DNA of 64,000 bases from Candidatus Pristimantibacillus lignocellulolyticus (GTDB lineage Bacteria > Bacillota > Bacilli > Paenibacillales > Paenibacillaceae): positions 2,295,001-2,359,000 of the forward strand of contig CP097899.1 of the NCBI GenBank assembly GCA_023639215.1, given 5' to 3'. The position numbers and the translations under genes are program-made. The notes beneath the pieces are model-generated. The model worked only from the letters and a program-made list of their open reading frames with translations. It was not told the DNA's origin and searched no databases. Shown piece after piece: positions 26,121 to 35,793 of the stretch (position 1 is the first letter of the stretch; the number at the start of each line of letters is the position of its first letter).

Positions 26121-27155
26121 ATGGCTTCTCTTACTATTATTGATATTGCGAAAATATGTGGTGTAGGTGTAACCACCGTATCTAGAGCAATTAACAACCA
26201 TCCTGATATTAGCGACGAAACAAAGGCAATGATTATGAAAGTTGTGAAAGAGAACAATTATGTTCCTAATAACAATGCTCGTAATTTGAAACGTACTGCA
26301 TCAAAAACGATCGCTGTATTAATTAAAGGGATGAACAATCCTTTTTTCATTCAAATGATTGATTTATTTGAAAAAGGAATAAAAGATAAGAAGTATACAT
26401 TTATTTTACACCGTGTATACGAACATCAAGACGAAATTGATGTGGCGAATGAGTTAGTTAAAGAAAAGAAACTAAAAGGTATCATTTTTCTTGGGGGCTA
26501 TTTATCTCACTCTCAGGATAAATTAGAGCGACTAACTGTACCTTATGTGCTATGTACGGTCGGTTTATCTTCTGAATTTGATACGTATAATTACTCTTAT
26601 GTGTCCATAGATGATTTTGCAGAAAGTTATAAAATGGTTGATTACTTGTGTAACCAAGGACATAAGCGCATTGCGCTTATCTCTGCTTCTATGGAAGATA
26701 GAAGTATTGGTCAATTGCGATACCAAGGGTATAAGCAAGCACTAGAAGATCATGGTTTAACCATTGATGAGCAACTAGTACGTCCAATGAAGGCACATCT
26801 AGAAAGTTATTCAATGGAGAATGGTTATGCAGTTACAAAGGAAATGTTAGAAGAAAACATTGATTTTACCGCATTATTTGCTATTTCCGATTCTATGGCA
26901 ATAGGGGCAAGTAAAGCTTTGTTAGAAGCAGGTCGCTCTATTCCAGAGGATTGTTCAGTTGCAGGTTTCGATGGACTTGATATGTCGTACTATTATCATC
27001 CTTCGATTACAACGATCAGGCAACCGATAGCTAAAATGGCGGAAGAAACAATAAAAATCATGTTTGACCTTATTAACAAGAAAGTGACTCATACACAGCT
27101 TAAATTTCCTGCAGAATTAATAGTAAGGGATTCAACCGGAGTTATTCATACGTAA
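26121..27155 (+). CDS. LacI-family transcriptional regulator
   Basis: A 344-residue repressor-type regulator. Residues 3-55 hold the LacI helix-turn-helix and hinge (TIIDIAKICGVGVTTVSRAI, then YVPNNNARNLKRTASKTIAV). The rest is a periplasmic-binding-like sensor domain, with a C-terminal CSVAGFDGLDMSYYYHPSIT motif typical of the family. ATG 26121 has AAAGGAAG at good spacing; an ATG two codons upstream is too close. Placed last in the transporter locus, it most likely responds to the imported sugar and binds the site at 22794-22822. Confidence 0.92.
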   Translation: MASLTIIDIAKICGVGVTTVSRAINNHPDISDETKAMIMKVVKENNYVPNNNARNLKRTASKTIAVLIKGMNNPFFIQMIDLFEKGIKDKKYTFILHRVYEHQDEIDVANELVKEKKLKGIIFLGGYLSHSQDKLERLTVPYVLCTVGLSSEFDTYNYSYVSIDDFAESYKMVDYLCNQGHKRIALISASMEDRSIGQLRYQGYKQALEDHGLTIDEQLVRPMKAHLESYSMENGYAVTKEMLEENIDFTALFAISDSMAIGASKALLEAGRSIPEDCSVAGFDGLDMSYYYHPSITTIRQPIAKMAEETIKIMFDLINKKVTHTQLKFPAELIVRDSTGVIHT

Positions 27156-27204
27156 AAGCTATGACAGAGAACTAATTGATCTCATACTTATGTGGGTGAT
27201 CATT

Positions 27205-27264
27205 CATTGCACCGAAGTGGAGTAGAACCGTGAGATGAAGGGCTAAACTGCCTCTCATTCCACC
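27205..27264. repeat. single copy of the 51-bp repeat found in the 4.5-5.3 kb array
   Basis: CATTGCACCGAAGTGGAGTA (27205-27224) matches the array units, with the GAATGAAGAG-type middle now GAGATGAAGGGCTAAA. The next unit start, CATTCCACC, comes exactly 51 bp later (27256). So one full unit and the start of a second lie here, 22 kb from the array and in the same orientation. Confidence 0.8.
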
Positions 27265-27267
27265 GGT

Positions 27268-27318
27268 ACAAGTGGCGCCCCCTTTTCGATAGGATTTCGA
27301 GAAGGGGGCGCCACTTGT
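27268..27318. repeat. 21-bp GC-rich hairpin fused to the dispersed repeat unit
   Basis: Arms 27268-27288 and 27298-27318 pair at 20 of 21 positions around a nine-base loop; the core GTGGCGCCCCC is unusually GC-rich for this genome. It follows the 51-bp unit directly. It could end the lacI-type transcript, but the following T tract is weak, so I list it as a structural repeat. Confidence 0.7.
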
Positions 27319-27381
27319 TTATCTACAACCAGAATTAATTATCGAAGTTTGTTCCACAAACTGCTCAGAAACTTTTAAAAC

Positions 27382-27405
27382 AAAAAAAGAGCCCCGAAGG
27401 ACTCT
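27382..27405 (-). terminator. terminator of the tRNA-Asp transcript
   Basis: On the minus strand, AGAGTCC-TTCG-GGGCTCT forms a stem with one mismatch capped by a TTCG tetraloop and followed by seven T residues, 16 bases after the tRNA 3' end. Confidence 0.85.
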
Positions 27406-27420
27406 GTGTCGTTAAAATAA

Positions 27421-27497
27421 TGGCGGAGCTGACGAGATTCGAACTCGCGGTCTCCTGCGTGACAGGCAGGCATGTTAGGCCTCTACACCACAGCTCC
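27421..27497 (-). tRNA. tRNA-Asp (anticodon GTC)
   Basis: A 77-nt cloverleaf: acceptor arms GGAGCTG and CAGCTCC pair over seven bases, the anticodon stem CCTGC/GCAGG flanks the loop CTGTCAC with anticodon GTC, and the T arm contains GAGTTCGAATCTC. The discriminator is G and CCA is encoded in the gene. It is a single tRNA gene, transcribed on the minus strand with its own terminator. Confidence 0.96.
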
Positions 27498-27580
27498 GTA
27501 TATTAGATATCTCTTAGAGACAAGTAGTATCTTATCACGCAGGAGCTATATAAAGCAAGAGTTTTTTGAAATAAATAAAA

Positions 27581-28588
27581 TTATTGTCGAATTTCACGCA
27601 ATTGTGTCGTGAGCAATGGTACAACTTCAAATAAATCTCCAACAATACCATAATCTGCAATAGAGAAGATGGGTGCTTCACGATCCTTATTAATAGCTAC
27701 GATGGTGCGTGATTGACTCATGCCTGCAAGATGTTGAATGGCTCCACTAATCCCGCAAGCGATATATAGCTTTGGAGTTACAACTTTTCCAGTTTGACCA
27801 ATTTGTAGTGCATAGTCACAATAACCTGCATCGCAAGCTGCACGAGAAGCGCCAACTGCTCCACCTAGCTCATCAGCTAGTTGCTTTAATATCGCAAAAC
27901 CTTCGGGCCCACGAACACCTCTACCACCAGCAACAATAATTTCTGCTTCTGTCAGATCAATCTCTTCATTGATGCGTTTAACTACGTGTTGAACGATTGA
28001 TGATAGCTGTATTCCTTCGCAATTGACCTGATGTATGTGCTCGTCTGGATTAGTAATTTCTACAGGTTCAACTAATATAGCAGGGGCATTGTTATTGGGT
28101 CGAATGGAAAGGACGTAAGGGGCAACTCCTTGAAAGTGTCTACGCTCAAATGCTTTTCCCGCATAGATCGGGCGTACAAAGCTAGCTTTGTCTGCAGATG
28201 ATTCTATGGTTGTAACATCTGCAATATAGCCGCTATGTAATGCTGCTGCTAGACGAGGTGCAAGTTCGCGACCATGAGACGTATGCCCAATAACGACATA
28301 CTTAGGCTGCAATTCTCTTATGACATCAGTTAGGGCAGGAAGAACAACTGTAGCTTGATAGGGTTCAAAATGTGCGTGTTTAGCGATATGTACTTCATGA
28401 ACACCATATTGCAGTAGCTCATTAGCGGAAGAAATTAAGCTATTATCGTTATCACTACCTGAAAGGAACGCATGAATTGTCCCTGATTGTCCATGCAATA
28501 ACGTGATTGCAGCAGTAATAGCTTCTAATGTAACTCTGCGTAATGTTGTCCCTTTTCGTTCAGCGACAATAACAATGTGATCACTCAT
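27581..28588 (-). CDS. etfA: electron transfer flavoprotein subunit alpha
   Basis: A 335-residue FAD-binding subunit of ETF, which takes electrons from acyl-CoA dehydrogenases in beta-oxidation. The C-terminal FAD domain carries the family signature: GGAVGASRAACDAGYCDYAL, then QIGQTGKVVTPKLYIACGIS, and finally IADYGIVGDLFEVVP. The start overlaps the etfB stop as TAATG. etfBA point away from the fad genes that start at 30428, and the two groups together supply the whole route from acyl-CoA to the quinone pool. Confidence 0.96.
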   Translation of the reverse strand: MSDHIVIVAERKGTTLRRVTLEAITAAITLLHGQSGTIHAFLSGSDNDNSLISSANELLQYGVHEVHIAKHAHFEPYQATVVLPALTDVIRELQPKYVVIGHTSHGRELAPRLAAALHSGYIADVTTIESSADKASFVRPIYAGKAFERRHFQGVAPYVLSIRPNNNAPAILVEPVEITNPDEHIHQVNCEGIQLSSIVQHVVKRINEEIDLTEAEIIVAGGRGVRGPEGFAILKQLADELGGAVGASRAACDAGYCDYALQIGQTGKVVTPKLYIACGISGAIQHLAGMSQSRTIVAINKDREAPIFSIADYGIVGDLFEVVPLLTTQLREIRQ

Positions 28589-29421
28589 TAAGAATCCCCA
28601 CCTTTCTGGATAATAGAACGTTCTAACAATTGTTCTAATAGAGAAGATGCTTGCTCCTGGGCTGTCCCTGTAATGAACTGCCCAGGAGGTCTAGCGTTAG
28701 GAGAAAGAACTTGATCACAACTTGTTGCGCTCGCTGCGATTCGCTCTAATGCATCAGATAGCAATAGATCAGAAGAGAATAATTCTGTTAATGGCTTTTT
28801 CTTGGCCTTCATAATACCTGGTAAAGACGGATAGCGAGGATCATTCAAACCTTGTTGTGCTGTAATAAGAGCAGGGAGAGGAAGAAGTACCGTTTCTGTA
28901 TCGCCTTCGACATCACGTTCTATTCTGGCAAGATTTCCGTCCCATGGTGACTCTTCTATATGTAGTTCCTTAGCATGACCAAGTTGGATCTTAATAGCAG
29001 CTGAAGCATGAGGTAACTGGAGTAATTCGGCAACTTGTAAAGCGACGCTGCCACTACCGCTGTCGACGGCAAAAAGCCCTGCTAGTATCAGATCAACTTT
29101 CATCGGTCGTATAGTGGCTGCTAGCAGATGAGCAATGGAACTACTATGACTTAAGTTTGTATGATCAGCAATAAGAATTGCTTGATCTGCTCCTACTGCA
29201 AGTGCGGAGCGAAGTGCATGAGTACTGCGTTCAGGACCAACTGAAATTACGATAATTTCTGCATCATGCTGCTCCTTAATTCGTAAAGCTTCTTCGAGTG
29301 CATATTCATCATATGGATTAATAATGAACTTTGCACCTTCCTCATTAACCGCCCCATTAACAATATGAATCTTTTCTTCTGTATCAAATGTTTGTTTCAA
29401 CAAGACAACAATTTTGAACAT
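28588..29421 (-). CDS. etfB: electron transfer flavoprotein subunit beta
   Basis: The 277-residue beta subunit, which binds AMP and pairs with EtfA. The N-terminus MFKIVVLLKQTFDTEEKIHI and the central NPYDEYALEEALRIKEQ are hallmarks of the family. ATG 29421 has GAGAGGGG eight bases upstream; the open frame extends to 29544 without a better start. It is the first gene of etfBA and overlaps etfA by one base. Confidence 0.95.
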   Translation of the reverse strand: MFKIVVLLKQTFDTEEKIHIVNGAVNEEGAKFIINPYDEYALEEALRIKEQHDAEIIVISVGPERSTHALRSALAVGADQAILIADHTNLSHSSSIAHLLAATIRPMKVDLILAGLFAVDSGSGSVALQVAELLQLPHASAAIKIQLGHAKELHIEESPWDGNLARIERDVEGDTETVLLPLPALITAQQGLNDPRYPSLPGIMKAKKKPLTELFSSDLLLSDALERIAASATSCDQVLSPNARPPGQFITGTAQEQASSLLEQLLERSIIQKGGDS

Positions 29422-29650
29422 ACGGATGCCCCTCTCATATCGTTGTAAATTAGCTCTTAAAATGTCATAACAAAGAAGCATTGATCCGTATCGTGCACAT
29501 GCTAATAGGGGTAGCATGTGCAAAGTAGGAACATATGCCTTCATTGATATTGTTAATTAAGCAAGTGTTAGTGCTACAATATGAAAGTTTATTAGAAAAT
29601 AGACCGTAGCTACATTTTTCTATTATCCGAAATGTACTGTTATGAAGAGG

Positions 29651-30127
29651 CTATGCTTCCAAGGGCAAATAAATATGTATAATGTTATCTTCTTTCTCCA
29701 AAGAATCAATACCAGTCCAATACTCGAAATCAAAAGATCTGAAGACGGCTATACCTTTTTCACGAATTGAATGATAGGTTTGCTCTATTTCAGATTCTGG
29801 TCCTTTGTGAGTAACCTTCACATATGTACCAGTTGGTATTATTCTTCGAACGAATCCTTCAGGAATAGAATCAAAATCTATAACCTCCACTGCAACAACA
29901 CTTTCGAAAGGAACATCTGGAGTCCATTCTTGATCGGGGTAAATTTGGACTAAGTAAATTCCGTGATGATCTGAACGATTGATTATTTTATTAACATTCT
30001 CAATGAGCTTTTCGCGTAAATTTACGACGATTCCAGTTTCTATATCTTCATTTAACGATACCGTCACAGTGTAACCAACCAGCTTCGTTTCCGTTCGTTC
30101 TACGGTTTGCATGTTTTCTATTGTCAT
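29651..30127 (-). CDS. GyrI-like effector-binding domain protein
   Basis: A 158-residue stand-alone small-molecule-binding domain of the GyrI/SoxS-Rob type. Typical elements are the first strand KLVGYTVTVSL, IPTGTYVKVTHKGPESEIEQ around the ligand pocket, and the end FDFEYWTGIDSLEKEDNIIHIYLPL. There is no DNA-binding domain. It lies between etfB and the FeS oxidoreductase gene on the minus strand, with its own ribosome binding site (AGGAG). Such single-domain proteins bind or hydrolyse hydrophobic compounds in studied cases; the role here is unknown. Confidence 0.8.
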   Translation of the reverse strand: MTIENMQTVERTETKLVGYTVTVSLNEDIETGIVVNLREKLIENVNKIINRSDHHGIYLVQIYPDQEWTPDVPFESVVAVEVIDFDSIPEGFVRRIIPTGTYVKVTHKGPESEIEQTYHSIREKGIAVFRSFDFEYWTGIDSLEKEDNIIHIYLPLEA

Positions 30128-30427
30128 TTATGATCGGGCTCCTTATCAATAACGAATTTGAATAACTGTAGTTGTCTAGCAAATAATTACCTCCAAAGAT
30201 TATCACTGGTACGAAGTGGTTGCAATGGATGACAGCATTCAAGAAGTAACCAGTTCTTTGCCTTTATTGAACGCATGTTAACTCTTTAGTTCACATATAA
30301 ATAAACAGTGTCATTTAATAATCAATGTAAATTCAAACGCATTTTTGCACGTAAATAATTGAAATTTGAAGAAATCGATTGTCAGCACAAAGTGGATGCC
30401 ATAAAGCTAGTGAAAAGGGGGATGGAT

Positions 30428-32722
30428 ATGGGAACTGGGGATTACATAAAGCTGTTCATTACGTTATGTGTAGCTGGAGCCTCTATATGGATGTTTGTTG
30501 AAATAGTCAAGCGCAGAATTCAATACATAAAACTAGCAACACCAGTGACATGGAATTTTAGACAATCAGCCTCAAAAGCAACAACTGAAATTATTACTCA
30601 CAGTAAATTACTCCGAGACGTTCGTAGTGGGTTACTTCATATTATATATTTCTATGGATTTCTTTCACTACAACTCGGAGCACTCGACCTAATGCTAAAA
30701 GGTTTATTTGGCGTACCATTAATTCCTTGGATGCCGCTATATGGCTATTTCAGCTGGTTGCAAGAATGGATTGTAATAATTGTGTTAGTAGCTATTATAT
30801 TAGGGGCATTTCGTCGTTATGGAGAGCGACTTCCACGTTTAAAACGTGGAGCCAAGCCTTCACTAGTCTATTGGTTCATTGGATTGCTTATGTTAAGTGT
30901 GTTGTTCTCATTGAGTTTTGAAAGAGTAGCACATCATGAAGCTTCTACAAGTACTGTAGCAAGTGCTAATTACGCTCCGATTAGTCATGTACTTGCTACA
31001 GGTTTCCAATCAATAGGAGTTGATCAAGGAAGTGAGATTGCAGTAATCGGATTTGAGATTAGTTGGTGGTTACATTTACTCATTCTATTGAGTTTCCTTA
31101 TCTATGTCCCGCAGTCTAAACATTTTCATCTACTAGTAGCGCCGATTAATTTATGGTATCGACGTTCTGTTCCAATCGGACAATTAAGTCACATCGATCT
31201 TGAAAATGAGGAAGCAGAAAGTTTTGGCGTAGGTCACATTCATGCATTTAACCAGAAGCAAATGCTAGATTTATATGCCTGTGTAGAATGTGGCCGTTGT
31301 ACTAATGTATGTCCTGCAACTAGTACTGGGAAAATATTATCTCCCATGCATATGATTATTAAACTTCGTGATCACGCCACCGAAAAGGGTGCAGCCATTA
31401 CTTCCAAATCACCATGGCTTCCGCAAGGACTTTGGAAACAACCACCATGGGGAATGGGTGATCTTACGCAAGGAGCACATGTGATGAACATGATGTGCAG
31501 TACAAGTGATCAGCGACAATCACAAGAAAGCGATAGTCAGACCAATAATGCTCAAGCTCGTGTTACAACTATGCCAGATTATATCAAGTGGAAAGCAGAT
31601 ATTTCGGCAACCATGAACAAGCAAAGCAAAGCATGGCAATATGATGAGAGTCGTAATCCGCTACAATTAGATTTAATTGGAGATGTAATGACGGAAGAAG
31701 AACTATGGTCATGCACGACTTGTAGAAATTGCGAAGAACAATGCCCTGTAGGTAATGAGCATGTAGATAAAATTATCGACATGCGCAGACATCTGGTGTT
31801 GATGGAAGGTAGTATGCCTGCTGATGCACAACGTGCATTACAAAACATTGAAAGACAAAGTAATCCATGGGGGATAAGTCGAAGCGAACGGGCAGATTGG
31901 TTGAACGATTGTCAGAAAAAGACGGGGATAACCGTTGAGACCATGAAGGAGCGCCAAGCTTCTGCCACAGAAACAGATATACTGCTTTGGGTTGGTTCAA
32001 TGGGTTCTTACGATAATCGTAGTCGCAAACTACTCTATGATCTGATTAGGCTACTAACCCATGCTCGTATCAACTTCGCTGTACTAGGTCTAGAAGAGAA
32101 AAGTTCAGGTGATACTGCTCGCAGAATAGGAAATGAGATGCTCTATCAAGAGCTTGCGCAGCGAAATATTGAAACGCTCCATCGTTATAATGTCCAACGT
32201 ATCGTCACACCTTGTCCTCATACTTTCCACACGTTTAAGAAGGAATATCCCCAGCTAGGACTTGCACCACATATTGAAGTTTTTCACCATACAGAACTAC
32301 TCGATCAATTAATTCAGCAAGGCAACTTAAAGCCGAATTATCGTCTAGATGAAACGATTACGTTACATGATTCTTGTTACTTAGGCCGCTATAACGGACT
32401 ATATGATGCACCTAGGAGAATATTGCAAGCGATACCAGGTGTCATTCTGAAAGAGATGGAACGATCTAGAGAAAATGCGATGTGTTGTGGTGCTGGTGGT
32501 GGATTAATGTGGATGGAAGAACATAGTGGTACTCGCGTGAACTATGCTAGAGCAGCTCAAGCACTTCACGTACAACCAACAATGATAAGCTCGGCTTGCC
32601 CTTATTGTCTAACGATGCTAGAAGATGGTGTGAAGGCATTAGTGGAGGAAGGAAGTATTGCAACGAAAGATATTGCAGAAGTATTAGCTACTAGCGTATT
32701 AGGTGTGATGGATGCCGAATAA
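30428..32722 (+). CDS. fadF: membrane FeS oxidoreductase of fatty acid oxidation (FadF/EtfD-like)
   Basis: A 764-residue protein with about five membrane helices in residues 1-250, a ferredoxin-like pair of 4Fe-4S motifs (CVECGRCTNVCPATS and CTTCRNCEEQCPVG), and two heterodisulfide reductase-type CCG domains near the end (CYLGRYNG, CCGAGGGL, and SACPYC). This is the layout of Bacillus FadF and actinobacterial EtfD, which pass electrons from ETF to menaquinone. ATG 30428 is six bases after AAGGGGG, the better of several starts. Placed head-to-head with etfBA and ahead of fadN-A-E, it is the likely quinone link of this pathway. Confidence 0.88.
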   Translation: MGTGDYIKLFITLCVAGASIWMFVEIVKRRIQYIKLATPVTWNFRQSASKATTEIITHSKLLRDVRSGLLHIIYFYGFLSLQLGALDLMLKGLFGVPLIPWMPLYGYFSWLQEWIVIIVLVAIILGAFRRYGERLPRLKRGAKPSLVYWFIGLLMLSVLFSLSFERVAHHEASTSTVASANYAPISHVLATGFQSIGVDQGSEIAVIGFEISWWLHLLILLSFLIYVPQSKHFHLLVAPINLWYRRSVPIGQLSHIDLENEEAESFGVGHIHAFNQKQMLDLYACVECGRCTNVCPATSTGKILSPMHMIIKLRDHATEKGAAITSKSPWLPQGLWKQPPWGMGDLTQGAHVMNMMCSTSDQRQSQESDSQTNNAQARVTTMPDYIKWKADISATMNKQSKAWQYDESRNPLQLDLIGDVMTEEELWSCTTCRNCEEQCPVGNEHVDKIIDMRRHLVLMEGSMPADAQRALQNIERQSNPWGISRSERADWLNDCQKKTGITVETMKERQASATETDILLWVGSMGSYDNRSRKLLYDLIRLLTHARINFAVLGLEEKSSGDTARRIGNEMLYQELAQRNIETLHRYNVQRIVTPCPHTFHTFKKEYPQLGLAPHIEVFHHTELLDQLIQQGNLKPNYRLDETITLHDSCYLGRYNGLYDAPRRILQAIPGVILKEMERSRENAMCCGAGGGLMWMEEHSGTRVNYARAAQALHVQPTMISSACPYCLTMLEDGVKALVEEGSIATKDIAEVLATSVLGVMDAE

Positions 32723-32726
32723 CTAA

Positions 32727-33146
32727 CAAAGCCAGTCATCTTTATCAAAGTCCGCTTTTTGAACTTCCTCTTTCGATAAAAGTTCAAAAAGTGGGCTTTC
32801 AGAATCGAGAAGATGAGGCGCTACTTGTGGGAGGAGGAAACGCAAGTGTACGTAATTGGTACACGCGTACCGCACTCCCCAAGTTCGCATCATCTTCGGT
32901 GTCGGATAACCTACAAAGCCAGTCAACGTTATCAAAGTCCGCTTTTTGAACTTCCTCTTTCGATAAAAGTTCAAAAAGTGGGCTTTCAGAACCGAGAAGA
33001 TGAAGCGCTACTTGTGGGAGGAGGAAACGCAAGTGTACGTAATTGGTACACGCGTACCGCACTCCCCAAGTTCGCATCATCTTCGATGTCGGATAACCTA
33101 CAAAGCCAGTCAACGTTATCAAAGTCCGCTTTTTGAACTTCCTCTT
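32727..33146. repeat. 187-bp direct repeat, two units plus a partial third
   Basis: CAAAGCCAGTCA begins at 32727, 32914 and 33101, spaced exactly 187 bp. Two full units and about 45 bp of a third fill most of the 569-bp gap between fadF and fadN. Each unit holds a long imperfect hairpin (AAGTCCGCTTTTTGAACTT pairing with AAGTTCAAAAAGTGGGCTT) and a second inverted repeat (GTGTACG...GTACACG). The copies differ by a few substitutions. Open frames across the unit are by-products. Just after the array, 33205-33240 resembles the repeat at 10590-10635. Confidence 0.92.
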
Positions 33147-33291
33147 ATGTGAAGGAACCATCATGAGATATGCCCCCCTCACATACATATAGTAATGAGG
33201 TCGCCGGCTAAGCTGGACTGTGATTACGATATGCTGCTTTGTAGCGTAATTGGCGGCGTAACAATTGAAGAAGGAAAGGAGTGGATCTGCT

Positions 33292-35763
33292 ATGAGTTCA
33301 TCCATTGTGAACAATGAGAAAATAGGTCAGAACATTCGCAAAGTAGCTGTAATCGGTTCAGGAGTTATGGGAGCTGGAATTGCTGCACACATGGCAAATA
33401 GCGGTTATTCGGTATGGTTATTGGATATTGTACCAACTACGTTAACAACAGATGAGCAACTACAAGGTTTGTCTTTACAATCTTCATCGGTACGTAATCG
33501 ACTTGCTAATGCAGCGATTGGAGCTATGGTGAGACAAAAGCCTGCACCGCTCTATGACAATAGTTTTGTCAAAAATATTACAGCTGGTAATTTAAGTGAT
33601 CATGCGAAGCAGTTAAGTGAAGTAGATTGGATTGTTGAAGCAGTAGTGGAACGACTTGATATTAAGCAACAAGTATTTACGCTTATCGATCAAACAAGAC
33701 GAGTAGGCACACTTGTCAGTACAAATACATCAGGATTATCCGCTCATCAAATGGTTGAGCATTGTAGCAAAGATATGCGTGAACACTTTGCTGTGACGCA
33801 TTTCTTCAATCCACCTCGTTATATGAATCTCGTAGAAGTGGTCCCGACCTCAGATACATTACCTCAAGTTGTAGATACTCTTCATTACTTATGTGAACAA
33901 AAGCTTGGTAAAGGAGTTGTACGTGCGAAAGATACCCCTAACTTTATTGCTAATCGCATAGGTACATATGGCATGCTCGTTACATTACAGTCAACAGCGC
34001 AATTTGGATTAACGATAGATGAAGTAGATGCACTAACTGGTATCGCGATGGGTCGCCCGAAGACTGCAACCTATCGGATGCTTGATCTTGTTGGTCTAGA
34101 TACATTATTACATGTTGTAGATAACGTACACAGTCGAAGTAGTGATGAACAAGAGAAAAAAGTATTCACGAAGCCACCAATATTAGAGTCACTTGTTAAG
34201 AGAGGTGCTCTCGGTCAAAAGAGTGGTGAAGGTTTTTATCGCAAATCCAAAGCACCAACAGGCAAAAGCATTGTAGAATCACTGCAGCTAGATTCACTCA
34301 CCTATGATATAGCAGAACCGATCGAGTCACCAGTAATCGAAGCAGCGAAGAAAGGTAAAGGTGCAGCAGGTAAAGTAAATGCTCTACTCCATGCTTACCC
34401 AGATCATGTTCATGCTCTTTTTGCGTGGAGTACAATAAAGCCCATTCTACTTTATTCCGCCAAATTATTAGGAGAAATTTCTGATTCTATTGTAGATATC
34501 GACAAGGCTATGAAGCTTGGTTTCAACTGGGAACTAGGTCCTTTTGAATTGTGGGATGCTATTGGAGTGCAAGCCTCAGTAGCACGTATGAAGGAGGAAG
34601 GCGAGAATATTCCACTATGGGTAGAAACATGGATCTCTAATGGTCTTACTCATTTCTACAAGCAGGATGCGGGCTATACCTGGTATGTTCATCAACAACA
34701 ATTTGAGCAATTAGAGGAAGATCCTAATGTAATTTCACTTAGTAAGTGTAAGGAACGCGGAGCAACCATCTGGAGCAATTCTGGTGCAAGTCTTATCGAC
34801 ATTGGCGATGATGTTGTCACACTAGAATTTCACTCTAAAAGTAATGCGATTGGATCGGAAGTATTGAGTGCGATTCGCTATGCTAGCAATGAAGTATCTC
34901 GTAATTGGCGTGGGCTCGTACTTGCCAATGAAGGTAAAAACTTCTGTGTGGGCGCTAATATTATGCTACTACTTATGGAAGCTCAGAATGAAGAGTGGGA
35001 TGAAGTAGAAGACATTATTCGTTTCTTCCAGCAAAGTATGCTCCAGTTGAAACGACTAGATCGACCAGTTGTTGCTGCTCCGCATCGTATGACATTGGGT
35101 GGAGGAGTAGAAGCTTGCTTGCCAGCAGATGTCATTATTGCTTCTCCTGAAACTTACTATGGGCTAGTAGAGACAGGAGTAGGCTTAATACCTGCAGGTG
35201 GTGGTAGCAAAGAAGCAGCGATATTTGCAATGAATCGAGCTGCAGCGGGAGCAGGACCTAATGGAATTAGCGAGCGAAAGTTACTGGCTGGAGACTTACA
35301 GCCTCATCTTAATCATATGTTTGAAACGATTGCTATGGCCAAGACATCCACAAGTGGTCATGAGATTGCTCGGTTAGGCTTTGCAAGACCACAGGATCGT
35401 GTCATTATGCGTCAGGAAAATCGAATTTCAGAAGCAAAAAAAGAAGTATTAAGACTAGATCGTGCAGGCTATGAAGCTCCGAAGGAACAGTTAGTAACAG
35501 TAGCAGGCAGGGAAGGTAAAGCAGTATTAAAACTTGCGATTCAGTCGATGAAGCTAGGTAAATACATTAGTAGCCACGATGAATTAATAGCTACTAAGTT
35601 AGCCCATATATTAAGTGGTGGCGATCTTTCATCTGGTGCGATTGTAAGTGAACAGTACTTACTCGATCTGGAATGCGAAGCATTCTTGAGTTTATGTGGT
35701 GAAGCGAAAACGCAGGCAAGAATGAGCCATATGTTAAAGACAGGTAAGCCACTTCGCAATTAA
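33292..35763 (+). CDS. fadN: 3-hydroxyacyl-CoA dehydrogenase / enoyl-CoA hydratase, bifunctional
   Basis: An 823-residue fusion that catalyses the hydration and second oxidation of beta-oxidation. Residues 15-330 form the NAD-binding dehydrogenase (IGSGVMGAGIAAHMANSGYS, then HFFNPPRYMNLVEVV, with the catalytic His). A second C-terminal dehydrogenase domain follows, and a crotonase domain occupies about residues 500-720 (NEGKNFCVGANIMLL). The order, dehydrogenase before hydratase, is that of Bacillus FadN. ATG 33292 has AAAGGAG ten bases upstream; a TTG at 33265 is weaker. fadA and fadE follow, so fadNAE is conserved as in Bacillus. Confidence 0.95.
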   Translation: MSSSIVNNEKIGQNIRKVAVIGSGVMGAGIAAHMANSGYSVWLLDIVPTTLTTDEQLQGLSLQSSSVRNRLANAAIGAMVRQKPAPLYDNSFVKNITAGNLSDHAKQLSEVDWIVEAVVERLDIKQQVFTLIDQTRRVGTLVSTNTSGLSAHQMVEHCSKDMREHFAVTHFFNPPRYMNLVEVVPTSDTLPQVVDTLHYLCEQKLGKGVVRAKDTPNFIANRIGTYGMLVTLQSTAQFGLTIDEVDALTGIAMGRPKTATYRMLDLVGLDTLLHVVDNVHSRSSDEQEKKVFTKPPILESLVKRGALGQKSGEGFYRKSKAPTGKSIVESLQLDSLTYDIAEPIESPVIEAAKKGKGAAGKVNALLHAYPDHVHALFAWSTIKPILLYSAKLLGEISDSIVDIDKAMKLGFNWELGPFELWDAIGVQASVARMKEEGENIPLWVETWISNGLTHFYKQDAGYTWYVHQQQFEQLEEDPNVISLSKCKERGATIWSNSGASLIDIGDDVVTLEFHSKSNAIGSEVLSAIRYASNEVSRNWRGLVLANEGKNFCVGANIMLLLMEAQNEEWDEVEDIIRFFQQSMLQLKRLDRPVVAAPHRMTLGGGVEACLPADVIIASPETYYGLVETGVGLIPAGGGSKEAAIFAMNRAAAGAGPNGISERKLLAGDLQPHLNHMFETIAMAKTSTSGHEIARLGFARPQDRVIMRQENRISEAKKEVLRLDRAGYEAPKEQLVTVAGREGKAVLKLAIQSMKLGKYISSHDELIATKLAHILSGGDLSSGAIVSEQYLLDLECEAFLSLCGEAKTQARMSHMLKTGKPLRN

Positions 35764-35793
35764 GAAAAATAGAGTTAGAAAGGAGTAACAGAG

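Noticed and set aside
27268..27318. Strong terminator of the LacI-type gene
   Set aside because: The stem is excellent, but no proper T run follows and it is joined to a dispersed repeat unit, so a repeat-element reading is preferred.
32602..33314. Minus-strand frames of 61-171 codons over the 187-bp repeat
   Set aside because: They follow the repeat period, resemble each other only because the DNA repeats, and lack start signals.
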